The notes beneath the pieces were generated by a model. The model saw only the letters and a program-made list of their open reading frames with translations, did not search any database and was not told where the DNA came from. This document shows, piece by piece, positions 42,605 through 54,160 of a stretch of DNA of 64,000 nt. The DNA is from Vandiemenella viatica (taxonomy: Eukaryota > Arthropoda > Insecta > Orthoptera > Morabidae). The stretch is taken from positions 40,800,947-40,864,946 of the forward strand of contig CM061918.1 of the NCBI GenBank assembly GCA_031002005.1, read 5' to 3'. Position 1 is the first letter of the stretch. Each line of letters starts with the position of its first letter. Position numbers and translations under genes: made by a program.

Positions 42605-42795
42605 CTTGCGAAATTGCGGGGAAGGGGGGTGGGCTAGGGGGCTCAAGCCCCCTTTTTTTTTAGCTCTACGGATGCGAGAAGGCACGAGGAGGCTATAAAG
42701 ACTACCCCATGGCCGACTCAAATACCCCCCCCCCAAAACCAAAATTCACTCAAGCCCTCCCCCCCAACCAAAATCCCGGATCCGCCCCTGGGGGA
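42605..42795 (-). mobile_element. Short element ending CAGGGGCGGATCC
   Basis: The right boundary on the minus strand begins CAGGGGCGGATCCGGGATTT, a terminus I associate with abundant short DNA elements in invertebrates. The interior alternates C/A-rich tracts. The other end, with GGGGGCTCAAGCCCCC at 42638-42653, is less clear. Confidence 0.35.
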
Positions 42796-43205
42796 AGGCA
42801 TTTTCAAACACAAACAGTTACCTGCGTTTATGAATAAATTAGATCATTTTAATCGACGAGTTAACTATGTATAAAGAACTCTGGCTCAGAAGAAATTAAA
42901 GTCAAGAAACAAACAGCAAACTTCAGTGCCAACTGAAAAATACCTGCACCCTTAAAAACGAATGTAACCTGGATAATGCGAGGTACATAATATCTACTTT
43001 GCATTACAGTTCGTTCACTGTTTGACAAAATTTATATCATTCTGTGACTCAATACCTGCAAATAAAAATTCCCCCAATCCCTTCTGCCAGAAATCAAATG
43101 TTAGTTTATAATCATTTTCGTCTCTTTTCGTCTACGAATTAATCTCACAATAATATGCAGTCTCTTCACTAGTTCCTGCAGACAACTTGCGGTTGGAACT
43201 ATGTT
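42796..43205. other. Unassigned sequence
   Basis: Pre-insertion flank of the LTR element. Nothing recognised. Confidence 0.4.
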
Positions 43206-43209
43206 CATG

Positions 43210-44237
43210 TGTAGCGATGGCGCTAAATTTGGAATATCAATCAGAGAGGACAGGAATATTTATTAGATTTCATTCGTCTTTATTGAGCTGTGGGCCTCGG
43301 CGAGCGAGCTAGGTTCCCAGTCGCCGGACAGGAAGCAAGCTTTGTTATCAGAGTCGAGTTGTAACATCACCCGAGATTCAAGGTTGAGAGCTGAAAGTTT
43401 CACTCGCGGAGCATGAGAAATGCGTGGGTGGCAAGTTTCCCTTTCGTAAGCACTGAGTGTGTGAGATTTACCGTCCCCACCCTGTGGTACGGGTCGAACC
43501 GCTGGAAGCCACTTATGAACCTTAAAAGTAACCACGTGAAGGATCTAGCCAATTATAGGGCAAGATGCCCCCTCCACCGCTAATGCTAGCAGACGACGCT
43601 CTGTACCTAGTTGAACGGGGAGTCTACCACCATCTCCGACTCGAGAAAGATCTGCAACATTTAAGGTAACACCGAACCATCTGATATTCCTACGCTTGTT
43701 GCTTAAAGATTTATAGTCAGTCATTCAAGTCACTCATTTCAAGGGATAGGTCTTGTGTAACTGTTAGATCATCGTAAAAGGTTATATGTGGCTAGAACGA
43801 AGTATAAGTTAAATGTTTTGTGCCGTCATGATTTCAGTCTTATTGTGTGATCAATGTAATGTCGTATGTTTCATCAAGTGATAGAATAAATTATAGAGTT
43901 TACTGGATAGGTGTGTTTTCCTTCAAGAATACCTTGTCATTAGTTAAGAATTAAAGTATTAGCATTCAATAGTGAGTCGTTTCCTCCAGTAAGTAACTTG
44001 TCTAGTTAAGCCGCACTAGCGAACGGACAGTTGCTTAGCTATAACCTTGTTTCTTGTCTCAAGCAGCGAGTAACAGGTGCATTACCTGCTTCGATCAGTC
44101 TAGCTAACTGTAGAAGTAAATTAAACCGCTAGTTGTCCATCAACATAATGATGCATACGCCGGTTGAAACTGAACCGACGGCAGTCTCGTTGATAGAACC
44201 CACGGTATGTAGCGGATTTGCCGCTCGATTCGCTACA
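43210..44237 (+). repeat. 5' LTR
   Basis: Begins TGTAGCGATGGCGCTAAATT and ends GATTCGCTACA. AATAAA within GATAGAATAAATTATAG (about 43880-43897) is a candidate polyadenylation signal. TGTAGCGG near 44208 repeats the terminal motif inside the LTR's 3' end. The 90-codon minus-strand frame occurs identically in both LTRs and has no family resemblance. Confidence 0.95.
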
Positions 44238-44250
44238 TACAATAAGAAAA

Positions 44251-44268
44251 TGGTGTCAGGGCTGTGGA
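44251..44268 (+). promoter_or_regulatory. Candidate primer-binding site
   Basis: TGGTGTCAGGGCTGTGG starts 13 nt after the LTR. TGGTGTCAG complements a 3' end TGACACCA, which fits a leucine tRNA. The offset is larger than usual and the rest of the match is unchecked. Confidence 0.4.
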
Positions 44269-44496
44269 GTAATTAGTGGTTAAATTAATTAGGTAATGTT
44301 TGAGATGTACGTCTCGCTAGAACATGGCAGGAAGCTGGAATTGTTTTCCTACGCCATTTCCCCGAAATCCCCGTAGCCAAGCTAGGATATCAGATGGTGT
44401 TACCTTAAAAAGAATTTAAGTCCAAGCAAGATGATCGTTAAGTGTGAATTATATTCAGAAAGTGGAAAGTTATATTCTACGTGTCGAAATAATTAG

Positions 44497-44733
44497 TTAG
44501 AGACGCCACATCTAGAGGGAGCCTTCGTGAGCACGGCAGCCGGTCGCAGCCAATGGGAGCAACCGATACAAGCTGGAACGTCGGAGCCAATCAGCGAAGT
44601 CGTAACAGATGCGCGCGGGCAGCCAGCTGATGGACGCCGCGGAAAATTCAACACATCAGGCAGCCAAATGGAATCTACTCAGCGAAGTCAAAATGTGAGT
44701 AAACAGTCACACTTGTGTTTTAAAAGAATGTAA
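44497..44733 (+). other. GC-normal leader island with open frame lacking ATG
   Basis: The frame is open from 44497 to 44733 and includes GRSQWEQPIQAGTSEP and DARGQPADGRRGKF, but has no ATG before 44650. It is cut by a strong splice-donor-like GTGAGTAAAC at 44695. Composition contrasts with the C-poor sequence that follows, so it may be a leader exon rather than a protein. Confidence 0.3.
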
Positions 44734-47700
44734 ATTGCGTTAGGAACAAAGTTCAACGGAATGTTTAATGCCGAGAAAAATATATTTCTGTATCAGAAAG
44801 TCTAAAGTGAATTTCAATCGTGTTTTCTATGAAAAATGTAGGTTGGAAAATTAATGTTGTGGTATTAATAATAGTTATACGGAAGTCATCCTAATGTTCT
44901 GTAAAACTTGTAAAAAAATGAATTATGCTGCAGTAGAAAAATGTAAGAATCAGTTTAGTAAATATACCTAACTGTAACGAAATTAATATGTTAACATTCG
45001 CGAAGTGTCGGAAATTGAAACATTTCGGCGAGTTAAGTATCTCTAAAGATGTAATAAATCGTAAGAATTCAGTTTTGGACAGATATAAGATTTCAAAGAG
45101 AGAAAAGTACGTTAAAATTCAGTTTATGGTTGCGAATGTGATAATTGTACGGTAAAATTAAGAATTTTAAGTCAGGTGAATGTGATTATATGCCAATTGA
45201 GTAAACTAGGCTCATAAAATGTGAATTTATTAGGAATTAATGTGGTTAAGTGGCGACGAACGTTGTAAATAGAATTTTAAGTCTAATGAAATGTTGCCAG
45301 TAAGGAGATTTGTAACATTGGAATATGCGATCATCGAAACAGTTTGTGTAAAAGTTCTAAAGCTTAGAAGTCGATCACGACTCTGTAAGTAATTAAAGTA
45401 ATGCTTGGTGTAAAGGAATTGATTAGAAGAAAACTTGAAATGTAAATGATAGTGTTATGCCCTGCGCTATCATAAGGAGTTAATTAAGATTTTAAGTCTT
45501 GAAGGGATGAAGTGTTAAGTAAGAATTAATTAGTTGCTAAGGAAAGCAAATGGAGTTAACTACGAATTAAAGTCTTTAAGGAATGAATTATTAAATAAGA
45601 ATTGATTAGGTGCTAATGAGAGCAGAAAGAATTGATTAGAGGAATTTGTAAGAGTGTAAAAAAGTAACAGAGTTAATATGAGAATAGTTCAATGTTAAAT
45701 GCGCATTATTAAATGGAATAAGTAAGGAATGAAAGAATAAAACTAGAATTGATTATGTTGTTTGAAGGAAACACACCAGTAAACAGTTGTGAATTGAATT
45801 AGGGAATGGATTACATTAGAATTGTGTTGGGGAGCACAGTATTGTGAATTAAATTAGATTTGCTGTTTAGGGGATGACAGTACGTTTTATGAATTAGATT
45901 ACAGAGTGACTAAAGGCACAATAAGTAAGAGTACAGAAAATGAAGTATTGAGTGACAGATTGTCTTGAATAAGAATATAAATGTATGGAGACTTAAAATA
46001 TGCAGTGTGGAGATTAATTAAGAATTGTAATTACGAGAAAGACGTAAAGTTAGTAAAAACAGTGATTTTATCAAGCCAGAAACATTCGTAAGCTTATTGT
46101 AACAACTTTTGATAAATTAAGTAAGGAATTAAAGCTTAGAATCATAATATGAGATTGAAAAATGCCTACTGTAGGAAGTTAGAAATTGTATTTATGTGAA
46201 TTTTAAGTCATGAGAAAGGAGTTAGGTAAAGTTAACGTGCATCATGCGATACTGGCTATTGGTTTGATGTGTAGTTCAGTGATTGCCACCACACGGCGCT
46301 GCTGTATGCACGGCCCATATGTTAATATAGCAAACGCTTTGTTTACGTATGTGTAATTGTGTATACAATTGAGTGCATTTCAGTTATAGAAAAAGTGAAT
46401 CCTTCCTATATGTATTTAAAAAGTTATTTTGAATAGAATAATGTTGTCTAACCGGAAGATGTGAATGTGTTAAAACCGATGTGCCTGTTGTAAGTTAGAA
46501 CCACCTGTTGAATACAACACCAAAGGTATAGTGTGTGTAATTGCCATGCAGAGAGTTGTAATAATGAAAGCATTTTGTGAATTAGAATTAAGGTAAGCAA
46601 TTTATTATGTTATGAGTGATTTCAGTCTGTAGTAAAGGAAGTCAGATGTGTGTGTTGAGAATAGTAGAAGTGTGTTGTCGAAAAATTGCAGCCTGGAAGC
46701 AAAGTATAATCATATTCTAAAGAATTAGACTTTCGCTAGTTAAGAAAGAATGGTAACAGGTAATTCAGAAAATGTTAGAATAAGTTAACTAGTCTCTTTG
46801 AGTAAATGAAAACCGCATGTCATGTGTTTAAAAGTTAAGTAAAAGTAGAATTCAGATTATCAGGGAGTTAATGAATGCAATCTATCCTCCATGTATGCCT
46901 AAAAGTCAGTAATAAGAATATTGAGTGATCAGAAATTTGTATAGTTTAAATAAATATGAAGATGATTTAAGATAAGTTAGAATTCAGTCTGGATTGTAAA
47001 CAAAGTGGAATGACAGTTTAGCAGAAGGTAAACATTCTCATTGGTCAGTAGTCTCTAATTTCATTGAGTAATTTGAATTTAAGAAGAGAGGAAATTCCAT
47101 GTGCTTAAGTTAACACCTTATTCAGCATTTGACTTTTACAGCAAGGGGTGTCCAAAGAAATTGAGTTTGCTTTAACAGAGTTTATAAAGTCAGTCTAATG
47201 GCACAAGGTCCCGTTATGATGCATAATAGGAAATAATTTGCATTAGTGGGAGTAGTATATTTAAAGATATTCAAATGAGTTCAGAAGGTATTGATACAGG
47301 CTCAGAGTGAATCCATAGTAATCAGCTGATAGTCAGAAAGGATAAAAACACTCAAATAATACAGTAACAAAGAATTAAATAACAAACAATAAGTCAGAAG
47401 TCAACAAGTTAAATTGGTGTAGTAGAGTTGAATTCAGTTATCATTTTGGTTGAAAGGTACCACAACCAAGATGGTAAAACAGTCAACGAGATTAAGTGAT
47501 GAATTTTATAGATAAACAAAATAATTGAATTAATGAGCTGATTTAGTATGTGGTTGTATTTGACCTGTAGTTTTTATCCTCCCTTGTGTTGCAAATTTAC
47601 ATGTGATTTTATAGTCATTTGATACCACCATATTGATTTACATTACAAATATTTATTTTGGATGGTAACTTGCATAATTAGAATTGATTAGTAACCGCAT

Positions 47701-50090
47701 TCAGTGTGACTTTGTATACTAAGTCAAATTATGCCCCAGTGAGATGCAACGAGATAACAACAAGTGTAATATTGAAACGTTTTTGAAAAATTAGAGTAAT
47801 ATTCAAATGCCCTAGGAAAAGTCAGATTAATGGAGACAGTTATAAGCAGTAAAAACATTTTGAGGAAATTCAGTTTGGTAAACAAGTTCAGAATAAATCA
47901 GATGTAGAGAGAGAATTGTTAGGAAACAGAATAATGGAATTATGTATGATGGGAGACACACACACACACACATTTAGTGAGTGAAATATATGCATGTTTA
48001 TTAACAACAAGGTTGAATGGAATATATTAATACCAGAGTAGGTTAAGAAATGGAATATGTTAAATGAGGAAGTACAAGTACAATGAATTGTGAATTGAAG
48101 TCTTGAGAGATAGAGGATTATGTTAAACTGTGGTAGTTAAGAATATGAATTGAAGTCTGTGGGTAAATATAAAATATTGTAAACCATAATAGGAATGCAG
48201 GGAATATGTATATAGGAGGAACCTGATATAAATGATAGCATGTGATTTAAGTCAATACAAGTAGAGCAAACAGTTAAATGGCATTTGGAAGGTAATTGTC
48301 AACAATTGAGTAGAATGAATTGATTGATTTTGGGTAATAGGACAGTTTTAAGTAAACAAAATCATTTTTGGAATAGGGTTCGTCAGAATACTAACTCTGA
48401 TTTGATGAATGCATGAGAGTATGCTAAGTATATCTGAGAAGTGCAACTATGGATTTTGTATGGTTGATACGATGCATGTATGTATGATTGGAAAAACTTT
48501 ATGAATGTGTCAAGAGGTTTGCAGAAAATTGAGGAGAAGTTTATTAACAGTTAAATAGGAGAATGGAATATTGTTTGTTGAATTTATGTGGGAATTGTGC
48601 AGTTTAAGAATAGTAGATGGAATTGAAGCTAGAGAATTGTTAGTGTTAGCCAAGACTTATGTACGTTATTCTGTAACCGTGGAGTGAGTAAAGCATGTTG
48701 CTACTCACAGGGTTCCATTTATGAAATGATGGAGTTGGGTAAGTCTTAATGGCAGGATGTCGGTGTGAATGATTAGGAATGTTCACAACCCACCCATGAG
48801 ATGGCCTCAGTAGGTTCATAAGTGAATAGATAAACAATCTCAGGGTTAACTAGAGTGTTAAATTGGGTAAACCGATAAGTAACAGTGGATATGATTTCAC
48901 TAAAATTAGCTATGACTAGAGTTGGAGTTGAAATTGCATGATCAGGTGTAATCATGGCAATCAGATGTTTTAGAGTAAGTGATGTAATGAGAGTATGAAG
49001 TCAAGTAAGAGTGATTGAATAAGAATTGTAAAGTGAATAACATGAGAAAGTGATGAATGATTATACAAACATCCAAATTCTGTTTTAAGAATTGTTGAGA
49101 AGTCCTTTGAATGAAAGTTGTGTGAAAGTATGAGTACGAATGAAAATGGCGATTGTAATGAAACAGTTCAAAATGAAAGGTACAGTAGAATTTATCAAAG
49201 CTTTTAGAAAGAAACTAATGGATGCTAATAGGAAGAAACTTGTAGTGATGAAAAAAAAAGATAAGTAATTATAGGAATTTTGTTATGTCAGTTTGCAAGC
49301 AAGTGATGCTGTGAGAGTAACAAATATTTTGGAGTATTATGTAAATATAGCAAGGATGTGACTTTATCTAGTATGCATTTAGAACTTTTCCAGTGAATTT
49401 ATTAATATGAGAGAATGCATAAAATTTGAATTTTGAATAATAGCATCAAATTATTTTCAATGATCTTTGAATTTTGTGATGTAATCAGTTGATTCACTTC
49501 AGTTTGAAATAGTGTTGAAAGTAAGCGATTTATTGAAGCGAATAAATTCAAAATTGTTTTGCAGACTAAGAATTATGTTAGAGTGTAAGATTATGTATGT
49601 GTACTGAATTGAATTTGCCTATATGAATTAATTATGCATGTGTTAAATGTTTGTAGATGCTTATTGAATTTGCATATAGTATAATTTTGTAAAGGAATGA
49701 TTCACACAGATCAGTAACGTAGCTTTGATTTGCATTCATGACTGATTGAAGTAACAATGATTGATGATCACCTATAAATCATGAGAATCAGTGATCAATC
49801 ACCAATAATTGATTGGCAATAGTAACTGAATAATCTATTGATCAGCCAATAGATTTATTGATCGGAAATTGATAAATACTGATAATATATTCAAATAATT
49901 TAGTGAGAAAATTTTTTGTGCTAATATCTGACATACACTCAATAAAATAAGTAAATATTAAATTTTATTATGAATTGTAAAGAATTTATTGTGATTTAAA
50001 ATGTAACTAGAAGTGAATTGTTCAAATTGATCCAAGGATGTTCCATAGCAATTAATGCATGAATTAATTATAGATTAAGATTGCCACAGA
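44734..50090 (+). other. C-poor non-coding interior of the LTR element
   Basis: About 5.4 kb with no substantial frame on either strand and marked plus-strand C depletion (for example 2 C against 13 G at 45481-45540, and 5 against 13 at 45721-45780). One small C-normal island lies at 46235-46330. A GAATTTTAAGTC-like motif recurs. The stretch lies between a GTGAGT (44695) and a TTGCAG (50117-50122), so it could be an intron. Confidence 0.7.
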
Positions 50091-50122
50091 ATAGAATACT
50101 GCTGTGTACTGAACTGTTGCAG

Positions 50123-50360
50123 CTTTATCATTGGTGTTATGGGAGAACGAGGAATTGCCCAGAGCCATTCCAGCTTGACTAAAGCAGTCAGGTCGAGATT
50201 CGTTCAACGGACAGGCAGAATGTTACCTGCCCTGTTCAACCCAATCGGACAGCACTGGTCCATATCAGGAATTCTCGGAAGACATCAGAATGTCTATACC
50301 GAATGTAACTATGGAATGGAACGAATTGAATTTATTTGTTGTATTGTTTGTAAATTATGA
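50123..50360 (+). other. Second GC-normal island, possible second exon
   Basis: Follows GAACTGTTGCAG. ATG at 50139 opens a 73-codon frame starting MGERGIAQSHSSLTKAVRSR with no recognised family. Cytosine content returns to normal here and falls again after about 50330. Confidence 0.3.
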
Positions 50361-51488
50361 AGAATTTGATTTTGAATGAACTTTTGAAATCTGAAATTTT
50401 AATTCAAGTGTATGTAAACAACACATTTTTAATTCATTTGAGCTGATTGAATTTTTGGAACAGTGACAGAGATTGAATTAAACCAAGTGTTACACGATGT
50501 CATGAATGTCGTAGATTTGTTAGTCAACAAATTATTTTGTATTTTGTTTGATTTGATTCATTTGCATTTATTTTAATTTACAAGTTTAATGGCACATGTT
50601 TTGATTTGGATGATTGATTTTAGACAGTGGATTATGAATATTTTGGAATTTCGTGTATTTTGATTACACACAAGATTTTATTTTTACACGATATTTTTTA
50701 GTTCATTTGTTTACACATGTACAAAGACACATGTTTGTTTTTATTTCCACATGTTTATACACATGTACCAGATTTTGTATTTGTTTTGTAAACTTTGAGA
50801 ATTAATGAGTTGAATTGAGATGACCTCTTACGCTGAAGGGTTTATATCTTAGAAAGATTGAGATTACTTAAAGTAACCGTTATTATGATTCCTTGGAATT
50901 TAATAATTAATTTCAGAGAGAGATTGCAATCAGAGTTTAAAATGTTTAAAGATCATTTTGGTTTAGAATTCAGTTGGTCCTTGATGTAAACATTGTGATC
51001 TTGAGACCTTTTTAATGTAGAATTTGCAAGGAATTGTTTGATTTAAGATTTTGAGTATTTGCCAGATGAATTGTTTGAGTTAAAATACTAATGAGTTAGT
51101 TCAATTGTCGAGTCAGTAGAACCTTTTTATGAATTTGAAAGTAATCTGTTACAGCACTTAGAAATACTATTGGACTTGCAGTGGAAGTTAAGATGTTTTC
51201 AAATTTTTTTGAATCTGAATATTGTACTGAGATGAGTGACAGTAGTTTGCTAAAGCTTGAAAGAACTAACAGTTAGTGATTTCTTCTGTATAAATGAATT
51301 TCATTCGTTTGAATTATTTTAAAGTGATCATATCAGATTGAATCATGGAATATCAGACCAGTAGAGGATTTTTAAAGGATTTAATTGAGAATTAAAAGTC
51401 GTAACTTGGAGTACTTAAATGGGAAGTTGAATTTAATTAGGGAATTCAAGTATGGAATTTTGAATTCAAGATTTATATTAGGGTTGAC

Positions 51489-51522
51489 GAAATTTTCTGT
51501 GACTGAAGCCCCAGAAAATTTC
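51489..51522 (+). promoter_or_regulatory. Perfect 11-bp hairpin just before the polypurine tract
   Basis: GAAATTTTCTG (51489-51499) pairs exactly with CAGAAAATTTC (51512-51522) around a 12-nt loop. It lies about five bases upstream of the polypurine tract. Confidence 0.8.
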
Positions 51523-51539
51523 TAAATAAAGGGGGGAGG

Positions 51540-52566
51540 TGTAGCGATGGCGCTAAATTTGGAATATCAATCAGAGAGGACAGGAATATTTATTAGATTT
51601 CATTCGTCTTTATTGAGCTGTGGGCCTCGGCGAGCGAGCTAGGTTCCCAGTCGCCGGACAGGAAGCAAGCTTTGTTATCAGAGTCGAGTTGTAACATCAC
51701 CCGAGATTCAAGGTTGAGAGCTGAAAGTTTCACTCGCGGAGCATGAGAAATGCGTGGGTGGCAAGTTTCCCTTTCGTAAGCACTGAGTGTGTGAGATTTA
51801 CCGTCCCCACCCTGTGGTACGGGTCGAACCGCTGGAAGCCACTTATGAACCTTAAAAGTAACCACGTGAAGGATCTAGCCAATTATAGGGCAAGATGCCC
51901 CCTCCACCGCTAATGCTAGCAGACGACGCTCTGTACCTAGTTGAACGGGGAGTCTACCACCATCTCCGACTCGAGAAAGATCTGCAACATTTAAGGTAAC
52001 ACCGAACCATCTGATATTCCTACGCTTGTTGCTTAAAGATTTATAGTCAGTCATTCAAGTCACTCATTTCAAGGGATAGGTCTTGTGTAACTGTTAGATC
52101 ATCGTAAAAGGTTATATGTGCCTACAACGGAGTATAAGTAAATGTTTTGTGCCATCATGATTTCAGTCTTATTGTGTGATCAATGTAATGTCGTATGTTT
52201 CATCAAGTGATAGAATAAATTATAGAGTTTACTGGATAGGTGTGTTTTCCTTCAAGAATACCTTGTCATTAGTTAAGAATTAAAGTATTAGCATTCAATA
52301 GTGAGTCGTTTCCTCCAGTAAGTAACTTGTCTAGTTAAGCCGCACTAGCGAACGGACAGTTGCTTAGCTATAACCTTGTTTCTTGTCTCAAGCAGCGAGT
52401 AACAGGTGCATTACCTGCTTCGATCAGTCTAGCTAACTGTAGAAGTAAATTAAACCGCTAGTTGTCCATCAACATAATGATGCATACGCCGGTTGAAACT
52501 GAACCGACGGCAGTCTCGTTGATAGAACCCACCGTATGTAGCGGATTTGCCGCTCGATTCGCTACA
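51540..52566 (+). repeat. 3' LTR
   Basis: Nearly identical to 43210-44237. The visible differences cluster at 52120-52160 (GCCTACAACGGAG against GGCTAGAACGAAG, one T deleted) and near 52530. Confidence 0.95.
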
Positions 52567-52570
52567 CATG

Positions 52571-52998
52571 GTACACGCATTTCGCGAAAACAATTAAACT
52601 GGTTGGCGTACCTGTTTGAAGTCGTAGAGGTTACTGGGGCGGAAACGCGACCTCAGCGCCGCAGCGGGGAAAACCTGTTAACCTCTGGTACACAGAGCTA
52701 TGCACGGTGCCCGCATTGTGACGTGCAGAGAGAATGCGTTTAAGGGGCTATTCGACTACTAGCTCGCGATTGATCGACCCCATCGAGACGGGATATCGAA
52801 TCGCGTCGCTGCAATTAAGTGGTCGACGCGGCCGGAGGATTAGCTCGACTTAATCGGGAAAAGGCTCGAGTCTATCTCTGGGCGGATTGAGACGGAATTG
52901 TCGCAGAGATTGAAATTACGGCTGGCACAGCCGGTTCTAGATGTCTCCTGACAGGAGCCGAGAAATAAGAATGCCTACAGTAGAACCTCTATCACGCT
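52571..52998. other. GC-rich unassigned block beside the LTR insertion
   Basis: Much higher GC than anything nearby, with ATCGAC/TCGATC-rich text, GCAATTAAGTGG and GGATTAGC (homeodomain-like cores). A 93-codon frame at 52462-52743 begins inside the LTR and is not a real gene. No transposon ends are seen. A conserved regulatory element or CpG island is possible. Confidence 0.3.
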
Positions 52999-53000
52999 TA

Positions 53001-53498
53001 GGGGGCGTCCATTAATTACGTGAGGTGCTTTTCCTGAATTCCGCCACGCCCCACCCTTTTTTTGGTGAGACTTGGCGAAATCTGACCGGACCCCCACCCC
53101 CTAAAATGACGTCAGATTTTTTTCTTACTGCTTTACGCCTCGTCGACGGTTAAGGCCATTAGAGCCGGGATGGGACTGGGGACAAGAAACTGGAAGGAAT
53201 TCGGCCATGGCCTTTTTGAAGGAAGCATCCCGGCATTCGCCTGGAGTGATTTGGGGAAACCATGGAAAACCAAAATCTGGATGCTCGGACGGGGATTCGA
53301 ACCCGCGTCCTCCCGAATGCGAGGCCAGAACGTACCCCCTTCTAAAGTCGACATCTTCGCCATTTGTAGACCTTTTTTTTTAGCTCTACTGTCGTTCAAG
53401 AATTTCAAAACCTCACATGAGATTTTCGTCGGCCCCTCGGCGAGATTTCGCCGAACCTCCCCACAGCCCCCCTCCTATTTCACATCATGTAATTAATG
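53001..53498. mobile_element. MITE interrupted by a SINE
   Basis: The left end GGGGGCGTCCATTAATTACG continues GTGAGGTG. The right end, inverted, reads CATTAATTACATGATGTG. The SINE at 53130-53332 is inserted in the middle. The ends resemble those of the poly-G MITE family (GCGTCCAT-AA-TACGT), so they may share a transposase. Confidence 0.55.
53130..53332 (-). repeat. Main SINE, minus strand, well preserved
   Basis: CTTTACGCCTCGTCGACGG to GAATGCGAGGCCAGAACG, with GGGATTCGAACCCGCG as the B box. Confidence 0.92.
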
Positions 53499-53559
53499 AT
53501 TAAATTTGATAGCGATTCGCCGATACTTGACACTACACTATAGTCATATCATCATCAGT

Positions 53560-54160
53560 TTTCTGCCGTCGGGCAGTTTTTCACTTGGCTGCTCTCCATG
53601 CTCTTCTATCTTCTACCTTTCTCTTAAAGACCTTGTCTTCCTTGATGTTGTCTATAATTTTGTACCTCCTTCTTCCTCTTATTCTCCTCCCACAGACTAG
53701 ACCTTCCAAGTCGTCTTTTATCAGGCACTCCCCTCTCAACAAGTGTCCCAACCAGTTTTTCTTCCTCTCTTTTATTACTTGGAGTATTTTTCTGCTTTCA
53801 CTGACCCTGTCCATCACTTCAACATTACTTATTTTATCCACCCAGCTTATCCTCTCCATTTTCCTCCACATCCACATCTCAAATGCTTCTAACCGCTTTT
53901 CATCCTCTCGTCAGTGTCCATGTCTCCGACCCATAAAGAGCCACACTCCATACAAAACATTTACCGAGTCTTTTCCTAAGTGTTTTGTCTATTTTTTTCT
54001 AGTTTCCTATTAAATGCTTTCTTCGCTACGGCAATGCGAGATTTTATCTCTTGATGGCATCACAAATCTTCGGTTACCATACTCCCAAGATATTTGAACG
54101 ATCTTACTTGCTCTTCCTAACTTAATATTTATTATTTTCTTTCCTTTTCCAGTCACAATA
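53560..54160 (-). pseudogene. LINE C-terminal region
   Basis: Reads in succession SFKYLG-like text (KIVQISWEYGN in the surviving frame), MWMWRKMERISWVDKISNVE, NWLGHLLRGECLIKDDLEG and GRRRYKIIDNIKE. The R-K-M-x-x-I-x-W and N-W-x-G-H-x-L-R-G motifs are typical post-reverse-transcriptase tails. Frameshifts separate the parts. The plus-strand frame at 53585-54013, rich in Leu/Ser, is its shadow. Confidence 0.7.

Larger units (their letters stand above)
43210..52566 (+). mobile_element. Young non-coding LTR retrotransposon, 9.36 kb
   Basis: Two direct repeats of 1028 and 1027 bp (43210-44237, 51540-52566) begin TGTAGCG and end CGCTACA. They bound a 7.3-kb interior. The 4-bp target duplication CATG is at 43206-43209 and 52567-52570. 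A polypurine tract AAAGGGGGGAGG abuts the 3' LTR, and TGGTGTCAG at 44251 could be a tRNA-Leu-type primer site. By eye the LTRs differ by five substitutions and one indel. No frame exceeds about 75 codons in the interior and none resembles gag, protease, reverse transcriptase or integrase, so it must rely on proteins supplied by another element. Orientation is set by the polypurine tract. Confidence 0.93.

Noticed and set aside
43263..43535. 90-residue minus-strand protein repeated identically at 51593-51865
   Set aside because: Identity follows from the two LTRs being copies; no protein features.
44497..44733. gag-like leader protein in the LTR element
   Set aside because: No early ATG, no Cys-His box, and the frame crosses a strong splice donor; kept only as a composition island.
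53585..54013. 142-residue plus-strand membrane-like protein
   Set aside because: Leu/Ser-rich shadow of the minus-strand LINE C-terminal region.
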